Below are positions 10,085-20,762 of a stretch of 64,000 nt of DNA, one piece after another. A model generated the notes under the pieces. The model did no database searches. It saw only the letters and a list, made by a program, of their open reading frames with translations, and was not told where the DNA came from. The position numbers were made by a program, and so were the translations under genes. The DNA is from Liriodendron chinense (Eukaryota; Streptophyta; Magnoliopsida; Magnoliales; Magnoliaceae): contig PVNU02001548.1 in assembly GCA_003013855.2 (NCBI GenBank), positions 992,001 through 1,056,000 on the forward strand, written 5' to 3'. Each line of letters begins with the position of its first letter. Position 1 is the first letter of the stretch.

Positions 10085-10602
10085 CAAATATCATGAGAAT
10101 TCATGATGTTTTGGTGCGACCAAACACACCCTAATAGATTGAAAGACATTGATCATATGATAAGTCTTGATATTAATTAACTTGGAATTGCCCATTGGAG
10201 AGAAATCATTGTCTATTTATTTGGTGGGACCCACCACAAATGGATGAGAATCTTACAGATTGAAAGATGTTGACCCTATAATATGGTATTGGTGGCCCAC
10301 AAAAGAAACTATGTGAAAAAAAATCTACGATCAACTTTCAACGGAAAAAAAGTTTAATATTCAAGGGTTAGGTTCTTTCAATCAAGTAGGTTATAACTGG
10401 GCATCCATTATAAACATGAGCGGTCTACCTTACAATGGCCATGCAATCTGGCAAATTCATCAAGAAATGAAGAACTTCCAAATTTATTCGTTGAACAAAA
10501 ATAAATACAATCAATCTGTTAGTGTAATGGTAGTTGCGAAACAGCATTCTCTTGTGTGGCTGATCTTGGGCACTTTGCACCCAACTCAACCCATGAAGAA
10601 GA

Positions 10603-10947
10603 TCAGGACCGTTGATGTTGGAGCTGAGTTTCTTTATCGATATCAGCAGCGTCAGGACGGATGATCATCTCATGATTATCAAGTGGCCCAGTTGGGGCAT
10701 GGATCGCGAAGTTCCTCTGATTGAGTGGGCATGGACGGCCACCCTTCCTCGGCACATATGTGCACCCGGAAGGACCCGAAGACGCTACGGGGCCTTTTTG
10801 TAGGGATTCTAGAAGTAGAGATCCTTCCATCAATTGCCATTGATCTCCGTTGAGAGGCCTTGTGGCCGTTACTGATCGGACGGTTGAGATCAAGAGGATA
10901 AAAATGATAGATATGAACTGTGAGAGATTTGTTCTCCGAGAAGCCAT
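10603..10947 (-). CDS. CTNIP/SCREW-like phytocytokine precursor, copy C (114 aa)
   Basis: It has the same architecture as copy A: a signal peptide (FISIIFILLISTV), an acidic pro-region, SLQKGPV, SGPSGC62TYVP, GGRPC73 and the 28-residue tail after HAPTG. By eye about 11 of 114 residues differ from copy A, mostly in the signal and pro-regions. The 16 residues GPSGCTYVPRKGGRPC are identical, which suggests selection on the mature peptide. It is intronless. The upstream TATA motif has drifted to TATATGTAA (11029-11040). Mature-peptide borders cannot be set from sequence alone. Confidence 0.75.
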   Translation of the reverse strand: MASRRTNLSQFISIIFILLISTVRSVTATRPLNGDQWQLMEGSLLLESLQKGPVASSGPSGCTYVPRKGGRPCPLNQRNFAIHAPTGPLDNHEMIIRPDAADIDKETQLQHQRS

Positions 10948-11028
10948 GATTGTGAAGAAAGAAATAGAGTATTCTTGAGGTGGGCTGAGGGTTTTGATGA
11001 TGATGAAGGGAGAGAAGGGATGGTGAGA

Positions 11029-11040
11029 TTTACATATAGG
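11029..11040 (-). promoter_or_regulatory. Drifted TATA box of peptide gene C
   Basis: The minus strand reads CCTATATGTAAA where gene A has CCTATATATAAA. The rest of the leader is nearly identical. Confidence 0.45.
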
Positions 11041-11563
11041 CTCTGTGGAGAGAATGTGTGTGCGCTTTAACTTTTAACTTTTAAAGGAGACCTTATGACT
11101 GAGACTCGGTTTAAAAAGAAACCCGAGTCGATTTCGGATTTCAACGCGTTTTTGTGATGACCAGGAAATATGGACTTTGATTTGTTCTATAATGTCATTG
11201 CTTGAATTGAAAATCTCTCAGTTTCTCTCTCCAACATATCAATATGTAGAGCCATCTTCCCACGTGGCATGGTATTTATCATTGTGGACCGTCCATTTTA
11301 TTTCCCTTCCCTGGATGGGAAATGGTTTGAAGTACGTGGACATGGCTAATCCTAGCCGTCTGATCTAGAGTCTTCAAAGCAATTGATGGTAGGGAATGAA
11401 AATGGTTTACAGTTGATATTATGTGTGAATGGTAAAGCAAAAGGTAATGTTTAGGATTGGGTGTGGTAATAAAGGATAGCTGTCCATGATGGGTCCCACT
11501 GGATGGGTGGTTTGAATTCATACACAAGCCTATCAAGCGTAATATTGAAGAAAGATGGCTCTA

Positions 11564-12533
11564 CCACTGAATGGATGGTTAGATTTCTCTGATCCCGTTG
11601 ATTCTGGACCTATAGCTGATCGACAATGTAGTGATCCACTACATCAACGGTCCTGATTAAAAGACAAGATTGACACGTGTACGGTCTGTTACTTTTTTTA
11701 TTTAAGCAATTAGGTGGAGGAGACGTCGAGATGCATGAGAGAGATTTCTCAGATGCAACGGGCATCAACCTACGCGGTAGGGTAATTGTCACGGGTATCT
11801 CAAGGTCAGATAATCCGATAGACACGGACCGGAATCTATCTGCAAGACCTGGGTCCACCTTCTTTTGCGTGTGTGATGTTCTGAAATAGACTTTCGTCCG
11901 TCAGATTATCCTTCTCATGTCCGACCTCACAGTTCAAAACTCAGGTGGGCCATTCATCAGTGAAACAATGTAAATCACCCCTTAAAAACTATTTGAGTTC
12001 AGGCCGTGGGGCCCTCCTGAGTTCCGGATAATGCTGATTTTAGGACTACCTAGCTATTCATCTCGGTGGGGCACACATGATGGAATATAGGCACCACATG
12101 TGGGCCCATAATCATTCAACGGTTAAGATTTCCATTCTCACGGTTTCCATTTGTGTGGCCCACATGAGTTTTGAATCTGCTGCCTAACTTTGGGATCCTG
12201 TCCAATTGAGTGTGACAAGTTATGTGGGGCCCATAGAGATGGCAATACTGAGAAAACTCCATCCATTTGTTTCTCAAACTAACGGTAGGACAGGATCAAA
12301 AAAATAGTCAGCTACAAATCTCATGTGGGCCGTATGATAGAAACAGCGTAGTTGCCTACAATTGGATGATATTGTGGCTACCGTTTATTCCTGTGTTAAT
12401 AATATTATGAACGGTTTGGATGGCAAATAAACTTCATGATGATCTCGCCTATTGTGAGGTTGAGAAAGCAACGGACGGCGTGTATTTCGCAGGGCATCCC
12501 TGTGGGCCCCAAAGCCGCGTCCCTGCTAGCCAA
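11564..12533. other. Intergenic, partial MITE arms
   Basis: No gene was seen. GTGGGGCACACATGATGG (about 12065) and GTGTGGCCCACATGAG (about 12155) are diverged arms of the common MITE family. Confidence 0.55.
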
Positions 12534-13018
12534 GGAATCGGATTGGGTACTGAGTAAACCCTGTGGGGTCCACCGTGATTTATGTATTTTATCCACTCCG
12601 TCCATCCATTTTATCAGATAAGTTTATGGTTTGTTTTAAAAAATGAAGCATATAAAAATCCTCGAGTGCAAGACACCACAGGAAATAGTATGCATTTAAC
12701 TTCTACCGTTGAAAAATTCTTGGAGGCCATGGAAGTTTTGGATCAAGCTGATATTTTTGTTTTCCCTTCATCCATCTATTTGTGATTTTGTGAAAAGGTT
12801 GGATGACAAATAAACATTACTGTAGGCCCTAGTAAGGTTTCAACAGTCGAAATAATTATTTCCACTGTTTTTGTGGTCTGGTCCACTTGAGCTTTCTATA
12901 GGCTTAAATTTTGGGGTCAACCCCTAAAATGATCTGTAAAAAATGATAGACTTAGTGGATAAACAATATACATTCAAGGTGGGCCCAACTGAGTTTACTC
13001 AGTACGCGATCCGATTTC
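12534..13018. repeat. GGGAGCGGATT-ended palindromic MITE
   Basis: The terminal inverted repeats are long: GGAATCGGATTGGGTACTG and CAGTACGCGATCCGATTTC. GAGTAAACCCTGTGGGGTCC and its inverse lie just inside. The flanks GCTAGCCAA and GCTCGCTGA agree at about 6 of 9 positions, a possible decayed 9-bp target duplication. Confidence 0.7.
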
Positions 13019-14531
13019 GCTCGCTGAAGGGACGTAGTAAATTCATAATACACGCGCGGGAGAAATGATTACATGCAATATTTTACGTGAACATACAGCG
13101 TTTTCGTTTTCCACTAACGTGCCACTTCTGTATAACATCTGAGCCGTTTAGAATGTGGGTCACATCGTGAAGATCATCTGGAACAAAAACCAGGATGCTC
13201 CATTCATCAGGCGGGCTAAACCAATGAAATCAATTTACAACCAATGGTCTGATTTAAAGTATTGTGTCGCTCACCTGATTAGTGAAACATTCAAATTTTT
13301 GCTCTAAGTGATCTGCACGATGTGCCCCACTCATTTTACGGATTGGATTTTCATTGGAGTAGAGCAATCTCCCTACGGTACACTTGGTAGGGTGACTTAC
13401 CATGCAGACCGTCCATCTACCAGTCTCAATTGTGAATGGAAAATGGTTAAAGGACAAATTGATCTCATAATCCAAGCCGTCTGATCATTGATTCCAGACT
13501 GAGGTGCAGATAACCAAACTGGCTTGTTAGCATATGCAAACAATCGGTTAGGTGATCATAGCCGTTGATAAGTTGGGTCACAAGTTTCTGGCCTTGTTAA
13601 AGTGACCTCTCTGATCTTTTGCTCACTGAACATAGACCACTCGTTTATTATTTTCAAAATCATCCATTTCAGTCTTATTGATTCAACACTAGATAGAGTT
13701 TATAGTATATGCTTCAAGACGCTGGTGTAAGACGCGGATCAAGCACCTTTCTATCACACATGGATTAGAAATAGCCTAAATAAAAGTTGTTAAAACTCAA
13801 CAAGGTTCAACCAATTGACCAATTAAATTGATTGATTGAAATTTCTATAGAAATTTCAGTTTGATTGCTTGACGGACGGGTCGAAATTAAGGTTCAATGG
13901 GTCGAAATTCAATTTAGACAAGCTTAAATTGAGCTTTAATGGGTCGAAATTCATCTTGACAAGTCAAAAGATTGGGCCAGCAAGTTGATGCTCAGATCAA
14001 TGGATTTATGGAAATTGCATAAATTTTCGAACTTATATGATTTGTTTCCTTTTTTGTTTAGGACTCTCTTAATGCCTTCTTAAAGTTACATTTAAAATTA
14101 TATAAGGTTGTTAAGACTCATTTTAATAATTCAACTTTTATATTATTCAATCAAAATTCAACTTTTGTTATTTTCTTCTCACGAATTTGAGAATTCGCTT
14201 GTGGATTCAAGAGTGCACTGTGAATTCAAAGTATTTATCCCATGAGAAAGATGATGATAGACCTTATCACGTCCTTCCTTGCATCGGTGGCCCACCGGAC
14301 CAGCATTCCCATCATCATAGACAATTATATTGGACGTGCAAGCAACCATTTCTAGGATTGGACGTGAGAAATGCTGGTAAAACTCATTTTCCAACATAGC
14401 TGTGAATTCATATAAATACAATTAAAAAATCATCATTAATTAGTTACATAAAATGTAGTTAAAAAGGTTGTTTACAACATGCTGCTGATCACGTACACTA
14501 TCATCAAGACCGTTGATCTAGGTGACCAGTT
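13019..14531. other. Intergenic, no recognised gene
   Basis: The stretch is A/T-rich. Short GGGTCGAAATT repeats occur at about 13878-13950. I see no coding frame with family features. Confidence 0.6.
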
Positions 14532-14807
14532 TCATTCGGACCCACTCGCCACAGTGGGGGCATGGACCGCAAAGTTCTTCGCATTGAGTGGGCATCGACG
14601 GCCACCATTTCTTGGCACGTACGTGCACCCTGATGGTCCCGAAGGTGTTACTGGGCCTCTCTGTAAAGATTCTAACAGAAGAACTCCGTTCTTCGATCCC
14701 CATTCTCTGTCGAAAGGCCTTGCAGCAATGAGCGGTCGGATAGTCGAGATCGATAGGATGAAAATGATGGAGATTAGTGGCAAGATTTTTGTTTTGTAGG
14801 AAGCCAT
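14532..14807 (-). CDS. CTNIP/SCREW-like phytocytokine precursor, copy D (91 aa)
   Basis: The signal peptide (ISIIFILSISTI, ending near AARP) is followed by an acidic/basic pro-segment, LLLESLQRGPV, TPSGPSGC61TYVP and GGRRC72PLN. The product ends at VASGSE, without the 28-residue tail found in copies A and C. It is clearly diverged from A and C yet keeps the cysteine spacing and nearly all the core. A TATA box at 14924-14932 and four TTGAC(C/T) elements just upstream of it suggest WRKY control, which fits a defence-induced phytocytokine; that link is inference. The start was chosen because it is the only Met before the signal peptide. Confidence 0.75.
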   Translation of the reverse strand: MASYKTKILPLISIIFILSISTIRPLIAARPFDREWGSKNGVLLLESLQRGPVTPSGPSGCTYVPRNGGRRCPLNAKNFAVHAPTVASGSE

Positions 14808-14923
14808 TTCTTGGAAGAAAGTTTTTTTTTTATATATAATTATTATTTTCTGAGTAGAGAAGATGAGGATTTTGAGCTTTGGTGATGAAAGGATGGTGGG
14901 TTGAGGAATGAAGAGGGTGTGTG

Positions 14924-14932
14924 TATATATGG
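14924..14932 (-). promoter_or_regulatory. TATA box of peptide gene D
   Basis: The minus strand reads CATATATAC about 117 bp before the ATG, at a position comparable to the TATA box of gene A. Confidence 0.5.
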
Positions 14933-14961
14933 CTTTTGTAGCGCGTGATTTGAGAGGGGGT

Positions 14962-15016
14962 TTGACTGTGACTCAGTCAGGGTCAAGAAAAGTGAGTCAA
15001 AATCCTGAGTTTGACT
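14962..15016 (-). promoter_or_regulatory. W-box cluster upstream of peptide gene D
   Basis: Four copies of the WRKY-binding core TTGAC[C/T] occur in 55 bp: TTGACT at 14962-14967, its complement GGTCAA at 14981-14986, AGTCAA at 14995-15000 and TTGACT at 15011-15016. They lie 30-90 bp beyond the TATA box of gene D. The matching stretch in genes A and C has no TTGAC. Confidence 0.6.
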
Positions 15017-15301
15017 AGCGACACGCGGGCACGGACCGGGTTTCTCTCTCTGGTTCTCAGTTGAGCAAGTGGGTCGCACAATTCACTGGACCATTGGATA
15101 GTTTGGCCCTAGCTACCACGGATGGATTCCTTTGTTTTCGGAAAAGTGGTATCCAAAGATGGGTTATCTGGACCGTTGATTCGATGGTTTCAAGTTTCAA
15201 CTGTGGATGGGCAATGGCCTCAACACCTTCCAGATTGGAAGTTTGCATCCATCTGATCTTTGTTGTTTTCTCACGGACTGTTGTTGAATTCTTCATTTAT
15301 T

Positions 15302-15960
15302 TGTAAACTACATATAGAAGGGATGGGATAGTTCAATAAGGGGGATTTTTTGAAAATCCACCGTTCATGGAGGGGCCCACCGGATCAATAGTCTGGATCA
15401 GTGATGCATGGCATCACTTGTCGAAGGATCGGACATTGGGTACATCTTCGGGCCGAGGATCATATAAGCACAATTAGTTCGGATTTTTATGTTTGTGTAA
15501 GTGGGGCCCCATCTTCAGTACTGATCCAAGCCACTCATCTGTTGGGCCAACCGTGAATGAATCATGCATGCTCCGAAAATGTCCTCTTTAGGACGATCCT
15601 AACCGTAGAATCTGTGGCCTGCAAATACTTGCAAGCAAGGCATTACGTTCTTTTTACCTATCAAGATTGTCAACTCCGTTGGACCCGATTAGGGGGGGGG
15701 GGCAAATAAACATCACGGTGGCCCTGAGAAGTTTTCAATGGTAGAAATTCAATCTCCAGCACTTTTTAGAGTATGGTCCACTTGAGCCTTCAATTTGCCT
15801 CATTTTTGGGCTCATGCCTTAAAATGATATGTCAAAATGGACGGACGGCCCACATATCCCTTGATAAGACGACCATCTCCAGCTAAGTCATGATGGGAAG
15901 CAGATTAGCCGGTGTACCGCACACCAGCGATGTCGTTAGTGTAGGTATGGCCCCAAGAAG
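15302..15960. repeat. Segmental duplicate R2, right copy
   Basis: It matches 1-960 with a deletion of about 280 bp at the G-run near 15692. It begins about 495 bp upstream of the start codon of peptide gene D. Confidence 0.85.
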
Positions 15961-16165
15961 GTTCCAATGGTAGATGTTCAATCCCCCATTGTTTTATATA
16001 GTTTGGTCCATTTGATCTTTGGATTTGTCTTACTTTCGGCTCAAGCCTTACAACGATCTCTTGCTAAATGGACAGACGGTTTGGACATAACACATTCCTC
16101 ATGATGGGCCCCACATAACTAGGTGATGTCAACACACGGTACACCAGCCAATCCGCTTCCACGGG
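15961..16165. repeat. Partial MITE arm
   Basis: This is a right arm of the common family: TTTAATCTTTGG-type box, ACGATCTCTTGCTAAATGG, ATTCCTCATGATGGGCCCC and ACTAGGTGATGTCAACACAC. Confidence 0.5.
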
Positions 16166-16706
16166 GAGCGAATTAGCTGTTACCTTGGTAACACCTTAGT
16201 GGGTGTTACCCCTAACGTGTGGGGCCTACCTTGATGTATCTTTTGTATATCCATGCCGTCCATTTGTTGTTACGCCTAATTATAGTACACGATCCAAAAT
16301 TATAAGAAGATCAAAATCTCAAGTGGACCATACCAATAGAAAGAGTGATGAATAATCATTAAAAGCATTTTTCGGGCCACAAAAGTTTTAGATCAAGCTG
16401 ATCTTTAAATTGTCCCTTCATCCAAACCTTCTTGACATTATGAAGAGATTGGTTTGCAAATAAACTTTAATAAAACCTTACGATTGGCTCTTTGGCATTT
16501 TTAATGGTGGGCACTCAATCAGCACTGTTTCCAGTGGTATGGTCCACATGAGATTTGGATTTGCATAATTTTTGGCAAACCCTCCTAAAATGGGCTGGAG
16601 AAATGGATGGACGGCGTGGATATACAAAATAAGATCCATGTGGGCCACTTGGTAGGGGTAACACCCGCTAAGCTGCTCTCGGGGGTAACACCTAATTCTC
16701 CCGCTT
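16166..16706. repeat. GTGGGGCCCAC-type MITE with GGTAACACC ends
   Basis: The left end is GAATTAGCTGTTACCTTGG, with GGTGTTACCCCTAACGTG further in. The right end is its inverse (GGGGTAACACC, CACCTAATTC). It is a third end-type of the same internal core. Confidence 0.65.
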
Positions 16707-16724
16707 CCATGGCTTTCGCAGGCA

Positions 16725-17186
16725 TCTCCTGCTCTCGGAATCTAGGTGGGGCCCACTGTGATGTTTGTGATAAATCTACTCCATCCAACCGTTTTGTGAG
16801 ATTATTTTAAGTGTTGAGACCAAAAATGAACAGGATCCAAGGCTCAAGTGGGCCACACTAAAGCGAAAGGTGGGTAGGAAAATTCCTACCGTCGAAACCT
16901 CTATGGGATTCACAGTAACGTTTATATGCCATCCATACCGTTCATAATGTCATTCCTACTGAGATGAACTGAAAACAAAAATATTATCCTGATTCGAAAC
17001 TTCTGTGGCCCCACGAATATAACTGTGGAAGTTCAATTGTCACGTTTTCGGCCCACTTGAGTCTTGGATCTTGTTGATTTTTTGTAGCAACGCCTAAAAT
17101 GATCTCACAAAATGATTGGATGGCATAGATTTCTCAAAAACATTATGGTGGGCCCCACCTAGATTTTGATAGCAGGAGATGCCTTT
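16725..17186. repeat. GTGGGGCCCAC-type MITE with GGCATCTCC ends
   Basis: The left end is GCAGGCATCTCCTGCTCTCG before TAGGTGGGGCCCAC. The right end is GTGGGCCCCACCTAG followed by AGCAGGAGATGCC. Confidence 0.65.
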
Positions 17187-17206
17187 CGCAGCCATCCGTG
17201 TCGGCT

Positions 17207-17723
17207 GGAAGCGGATTGCGTACTGCGGAGTAAACTCTGTGGGGCCCACAGTAATTTACGTATTTTATCCACTCTATCCATCCATCTTAACAGAAAATTT
17301 TAGGTATGGTGCCAGAAAATGAAGCATATCAAAATCTAAAGTAGACTACACCACAAGAAAAGTGTGAACTGAATGTCTACCAATGAAAAATTCTCGGAGG
17401 ACACAGAAGTTTTGGATCAAGCTGATATTTGTGTTTTCCCTTCATCCATATCCATGTGATCTTATGAACAGGTTGGATGACAAATAAACATCACTGTAGG
17501 GCCTGGGAAGGTTTCAACGGTGGAAATCATTATTCCCACTGTTTCCCGTGGCATGGTCCACTTGAGATTTGGATATGCTTAAATTTTGGGATCAACCACT
17601 AAAATGAGCTGAAAAAATATATGGACGGAATAGATAAAGCACATACATTCTATGTGGGCCCAATTGAGTTTACTCCACACGATAAGAGCGTGCTGAGTTA
17701 CTTCGCACGCAATCCGACTCCGT
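17207..17723. repeat. GGGAGCGGATT-ended palindromic MITE
   Basis: The left end is GGAAGCGGATTGCGTAC, with GAGTAAACTCTGTGGGGCCC further in. The right end holds GGGCCCAATTGAGTTTACTC and GCACGCAATCCG. Structure is as at 12534-13018. Confidence 0.65.
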
Positions 17724-17755
17724 GTCGCAATCCGATTCCGTGTCGGCTGCTCGGC

Positions 17756-17919
17756 TTCCATCCTGGTGGGATGGGATGCTGATTGCCTGAGAAAGCCTTT
17801 CGCAGGCATCTCGAGCGCTCCAAATCTACGTGGGGCCTTCCATCCTAGTGGGATGGGACGCTGATTGCCTGAGAAAGCCATTCGCAGGCATCTCCAGCGC
17901 TCCAAATCTACATGGGGCC
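17756..17919. repeat. 82-bp tandem duplication
   Basis: Two adjacent 82-bp units (17756-17837, 17838-17919) both run from TTCCATCCT.GTGGGATGGG to CTACRTGGGGCC. They include the end motif GCAGGCATCTC of a MITE subfamily. Confidence 0.85.
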
Positions 17920-18310
17920 ACCCTGATGTTTGTGAGAAATCTATGCCATCCAACCGTTTTCTGAGATCAGTTTAGATGTTGCGACAAAAAATGAATCGGA
18001 TCAAAGACTCAAGTGGGCTGAACTAAAGCAAAAGGTGGGTAGGGAAATTCCTACTGTTGAAACCTCTATGGGTCCACAGTGATATTTATATGCCATCCAT
18101 ACCATTCATAATGTCAATCCTATTGAGATGAACTGAAAACATAAATATTATCCTGATTCGAAACTTCTATAGCCCCATGAATATTTCAACTGTGTAAGTT
18201 CAATCGTCACGTTTTCGGCCCACTTGAGTCTTGGATCCCATTAAGTTTCACAAAATGGTTGGACGGCGTGGATTTCTCACAAACATTACGGTGGGTCCCA
18301 TGTAGATACC
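17860..18310. repeat. GTGGGGCCCAC-type MITE
   Basis: The left arm is CTACATGGGGCCACCCTGATG. The right arm is ATTACGGTGGGTCCCATGTAG, about 400 bp away. The internal order of boxes is as in 16725-17186. Confidence 0.6.
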
Positions 18311-18477
18311 AAGCACGTCCGGTGGGATAGCACCCAATCTAGGGTGGGACTTGATTGGGCCATATCCATTGTCAGAGCTGGCCAAAGTCGACGACATATT
18401 CAATCTAACAACTTTCAAAAGTAGTTGAATTAGGTACTGTGTACGAGCTTGATACTGGGCATAATGTAGTGGGATTT

Positions 18478-19114
18478 TGACGCAGGGAGGATGTGGTAGG
18501 TCGATCACCGTCTCCCTAACCGATTGTTTCTTGAATCCACGAGAAGAAATAAAAGATAAAAAGAGGAAATTAATTCCGAATAATTGTTTTTTGATAATTG
18601 AATAAATAATCAAAATAAACATAATTACTTTGCTTTAAATAATAAGCTAAACTCTAAATTCGTACTTAACACTAACTTGCGAAGGAAGAAAAGAATCCTA
18701 ATACGATTAGAAAAGAAACTAAAAAATCTGCGCAAACTGTATAACGCCAGCGCCGTCTTCCTTCCGCTGATATGAACAATCCACATATCTGATTGCCACG
18801 AAACTTTATGGTTTTTCTGATATCGACATACTCTTCAAGATGATCGGCTTAGATTCTCCATATCACTAGTAGTGGGCCACCTGGACCATCTCCAGATTTA
18901 GTGGGCAGAATTCGAAACTTTCTGGACAGTTCGTACCATTTTCGACGCCACGATCAATCCGTAACTCGGATCAACGTGAAACTTGTTGTTTTCTCGGCGT
19001 CGAGCAGCTCTACGAAATGGACGGAACGGATCATTATAAATGATCAAGATGGGCCTCACGATTTGGGCCAAAATCCAAAAACTGGAATAACAATTTCCTG
19101 TTTTGGTTAAAACT
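18478..19114 (-). repeat. 3' LTR of gypsy relic, inner border uncertain
   Basis: The first 125 bp (+ strand order) match 20072-20195. The inner edge is placed only by the end of the coding remnant near 19115. Confidence 0.4.
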
Positions 19115-20059
19115 CTAAAATAGGAAATTCCTTAGTTTCTTATTGTTTTTCTTCCTGTTCATCTCGCGTAGGAAGGTGTGTGATCCACGCCCTGGATCAT
19201 GGGGTTTTTCCCCTATATCATTCTTCCTCACTTGAAAAAAATTCGTCCTTGAGTTTCGCTTTAGGTTAGGACCATGATTTGCTTTTAACTTCGGAAGTTG
19301 ATGCTTGCTGGCCTTATCCTGGAATGCAGCAACAAATTTCTCCGACTTCTTCTTAACGCCAACATGAATAATTGCAATCCTCTCTGGCACATCGAAAGTT
19401 GGCCTTTTCTGAGAAAGGACAATTTCCTTGACAATGAACAATTCATTAGGAAGTTCAGCAACTACAATCACCACGATTTCCTGCATTGTTGGCGTAACAC
19501 TTTCTGGGATGCTCATGGATTCCATCAAAACTGATTCCATAATGTCTGGAATAACTTTAGACTCTCCTTCCCTATCCTTTAAGACTGATATATTGATTTC
19601 CTCCACCTCCTCAGAATTTTGAACATCTTCTGAGATGGTGGTGGGTTGTACTTCAATGACCTGATCCGAAGTTGCATTACCTTAAAAATCTCTTTCAACA
19701 TAATCCCCACGATCGTTCCCACATGCAGGCCGTCGTACGATGATGTCTTCGACCTCTTTATCGCTGGGTTTTGAATCGTCTGGGGTAGCCCTGCGATAGG
19801 CCACCTGGGGTGCTCTACGGAACATGGGGTTATTTCGTACAACAAGCACAGGTGGTTGTTGACTGTTGCCTTGGGCTTGGGGCAGATTCAATGCCACTAC
19901 AATGCGGTCGAGGGTTGCCTGTATACCTTGCAGGATCAACTGATTTTCCCGTTGTGCTTCATCGAAAGCTGACGCCGTGACATAATCCCTTGGAGCACCG
20001 TCCATAGGATGAAGATCCAACCCTTTATTAAAGGCCATTGTCCTGAGAAAGAAACCTCT
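19115..20059 (-). pseudogene. Fused gag-start/pol-end remnant of gypsy element
   Basis: The 5' part, after the primer site, encodes a gag-like N terminus with a DEAQRENQLILQGIQATLDR helix and a PPVLVVRN segment. The 3' part, in another frame, encodes the usual last residues of plant gypsy polyproteins (RTNFFQ, EKPHDPGRGSHT). Protease, reverse transcriptase and integrase are missing, so this is an internal deletion derivative. Confidence 0.6.
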
Positions 20060-20070
20060 CTCTGATACCA
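20060..20070 (-). other. Primer binding site of gypsy relic
   Basis: The minus strand reads TGGTATCAGAG two bases inside the LTR border at 20072, complementary to the initiator tRNA-Met. Confidence 0.7.
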
Positions 20071-20071
20071 A

Positions 20072-20757
20072 TGACGCAGGGAGGACGTGGTAGGACGATC
20101 ACCGTTTCCCTAACCGATTGTTTTTTCGAATTCACGAGAAGAACTAAAAGATAAAAGAGGAAATAAATTCCGAATAATTGCTTTATTAATGATTGGATGA
20201 ATAGAAACGAAATTACAATGCATATAAATAGGAAATTAAACCCTAGGTAAAGTATCAAACTCCAACTCGATCTCAAATTCCTAAAAAATGCGACTTACTA
20301 TAAATAGTAAACTTACAATTTATAGAAATCGTTCAATCCTACTAGAACTCTTGGTTTTCGGCCAAAAATAGAAAGTTATCAAACGGCCTCAACCAGGTTG
20401 TTCTACTAAATATTCTAAGCACTTTTCATGTTGGGCACTAACTCTAAAGCCCTACAGATCTAAAGTTATGATCGAATTAAAACTTACTATAAATAGTAAA
20501 ACTGAAAATAAACTAGCCTAATGACCGTCGATATGGTCAAATCTCGCGATTCGGGCACGGGCAACCCGGCATAGCGGGGTTGGTTGGCTAAAGTAGCTCG
20601 AGCTACCCCAAATTGATATATTATATGTCCCGAAACTCATTTCGGATTGCGAAATACGGCCGGTTTAAGGTCCTGACGGTCCAGATCACTTTGACTCCGA
20701 CCGCTCTTCTTTTGATCCATCTAGACCATGAAATAATCAGCAACCCGTTCTACATCA
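20072..20757 (-). repeat. 5' LTR of gypsy relic
   Basis: It runs from TGACGCAGGG to the CA just before GATTT, 686 bp. TATAAATAG words occur at about 20223 and 20291. Confidence 0.55.
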
Positions 20758-20762
20758 GATTT

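Larger units (their letters stand above)
7713..11563. repeat. Tandem segmental duplicate, unit C
   Basis: This is the partner of 1107-4851. It lacks the 1.65-kb TIR element of unit A but contains a 1.7-kb LTR element at 8366-10084. The homology ends at GGCTCTACCAC near 11563. The unit carries its own SINE, split MITE and peptide gene. Confidence 0.9.
18478..20757 (-). mobile_element. Deleted Ty3/gypsy LTR element (minus strand)
   Basis: On the + strand it begins TGACGCAGGGAGG and ends ACATCA, between copies of GATTT (18473-18477 and 20758-20762), a likely 5-bp target duplication. A second TGACGCAGGGAGG start lies at 20072, next to the complement of a tRNA-Met primer site. About 875 bp of internal DNA remain, encoding only the start of gag and the end of the polyprotein. 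The two LTRs agree well for about 125 bp and then diverge strongly, so the element may be a recombinant. Confidence 0.65.
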
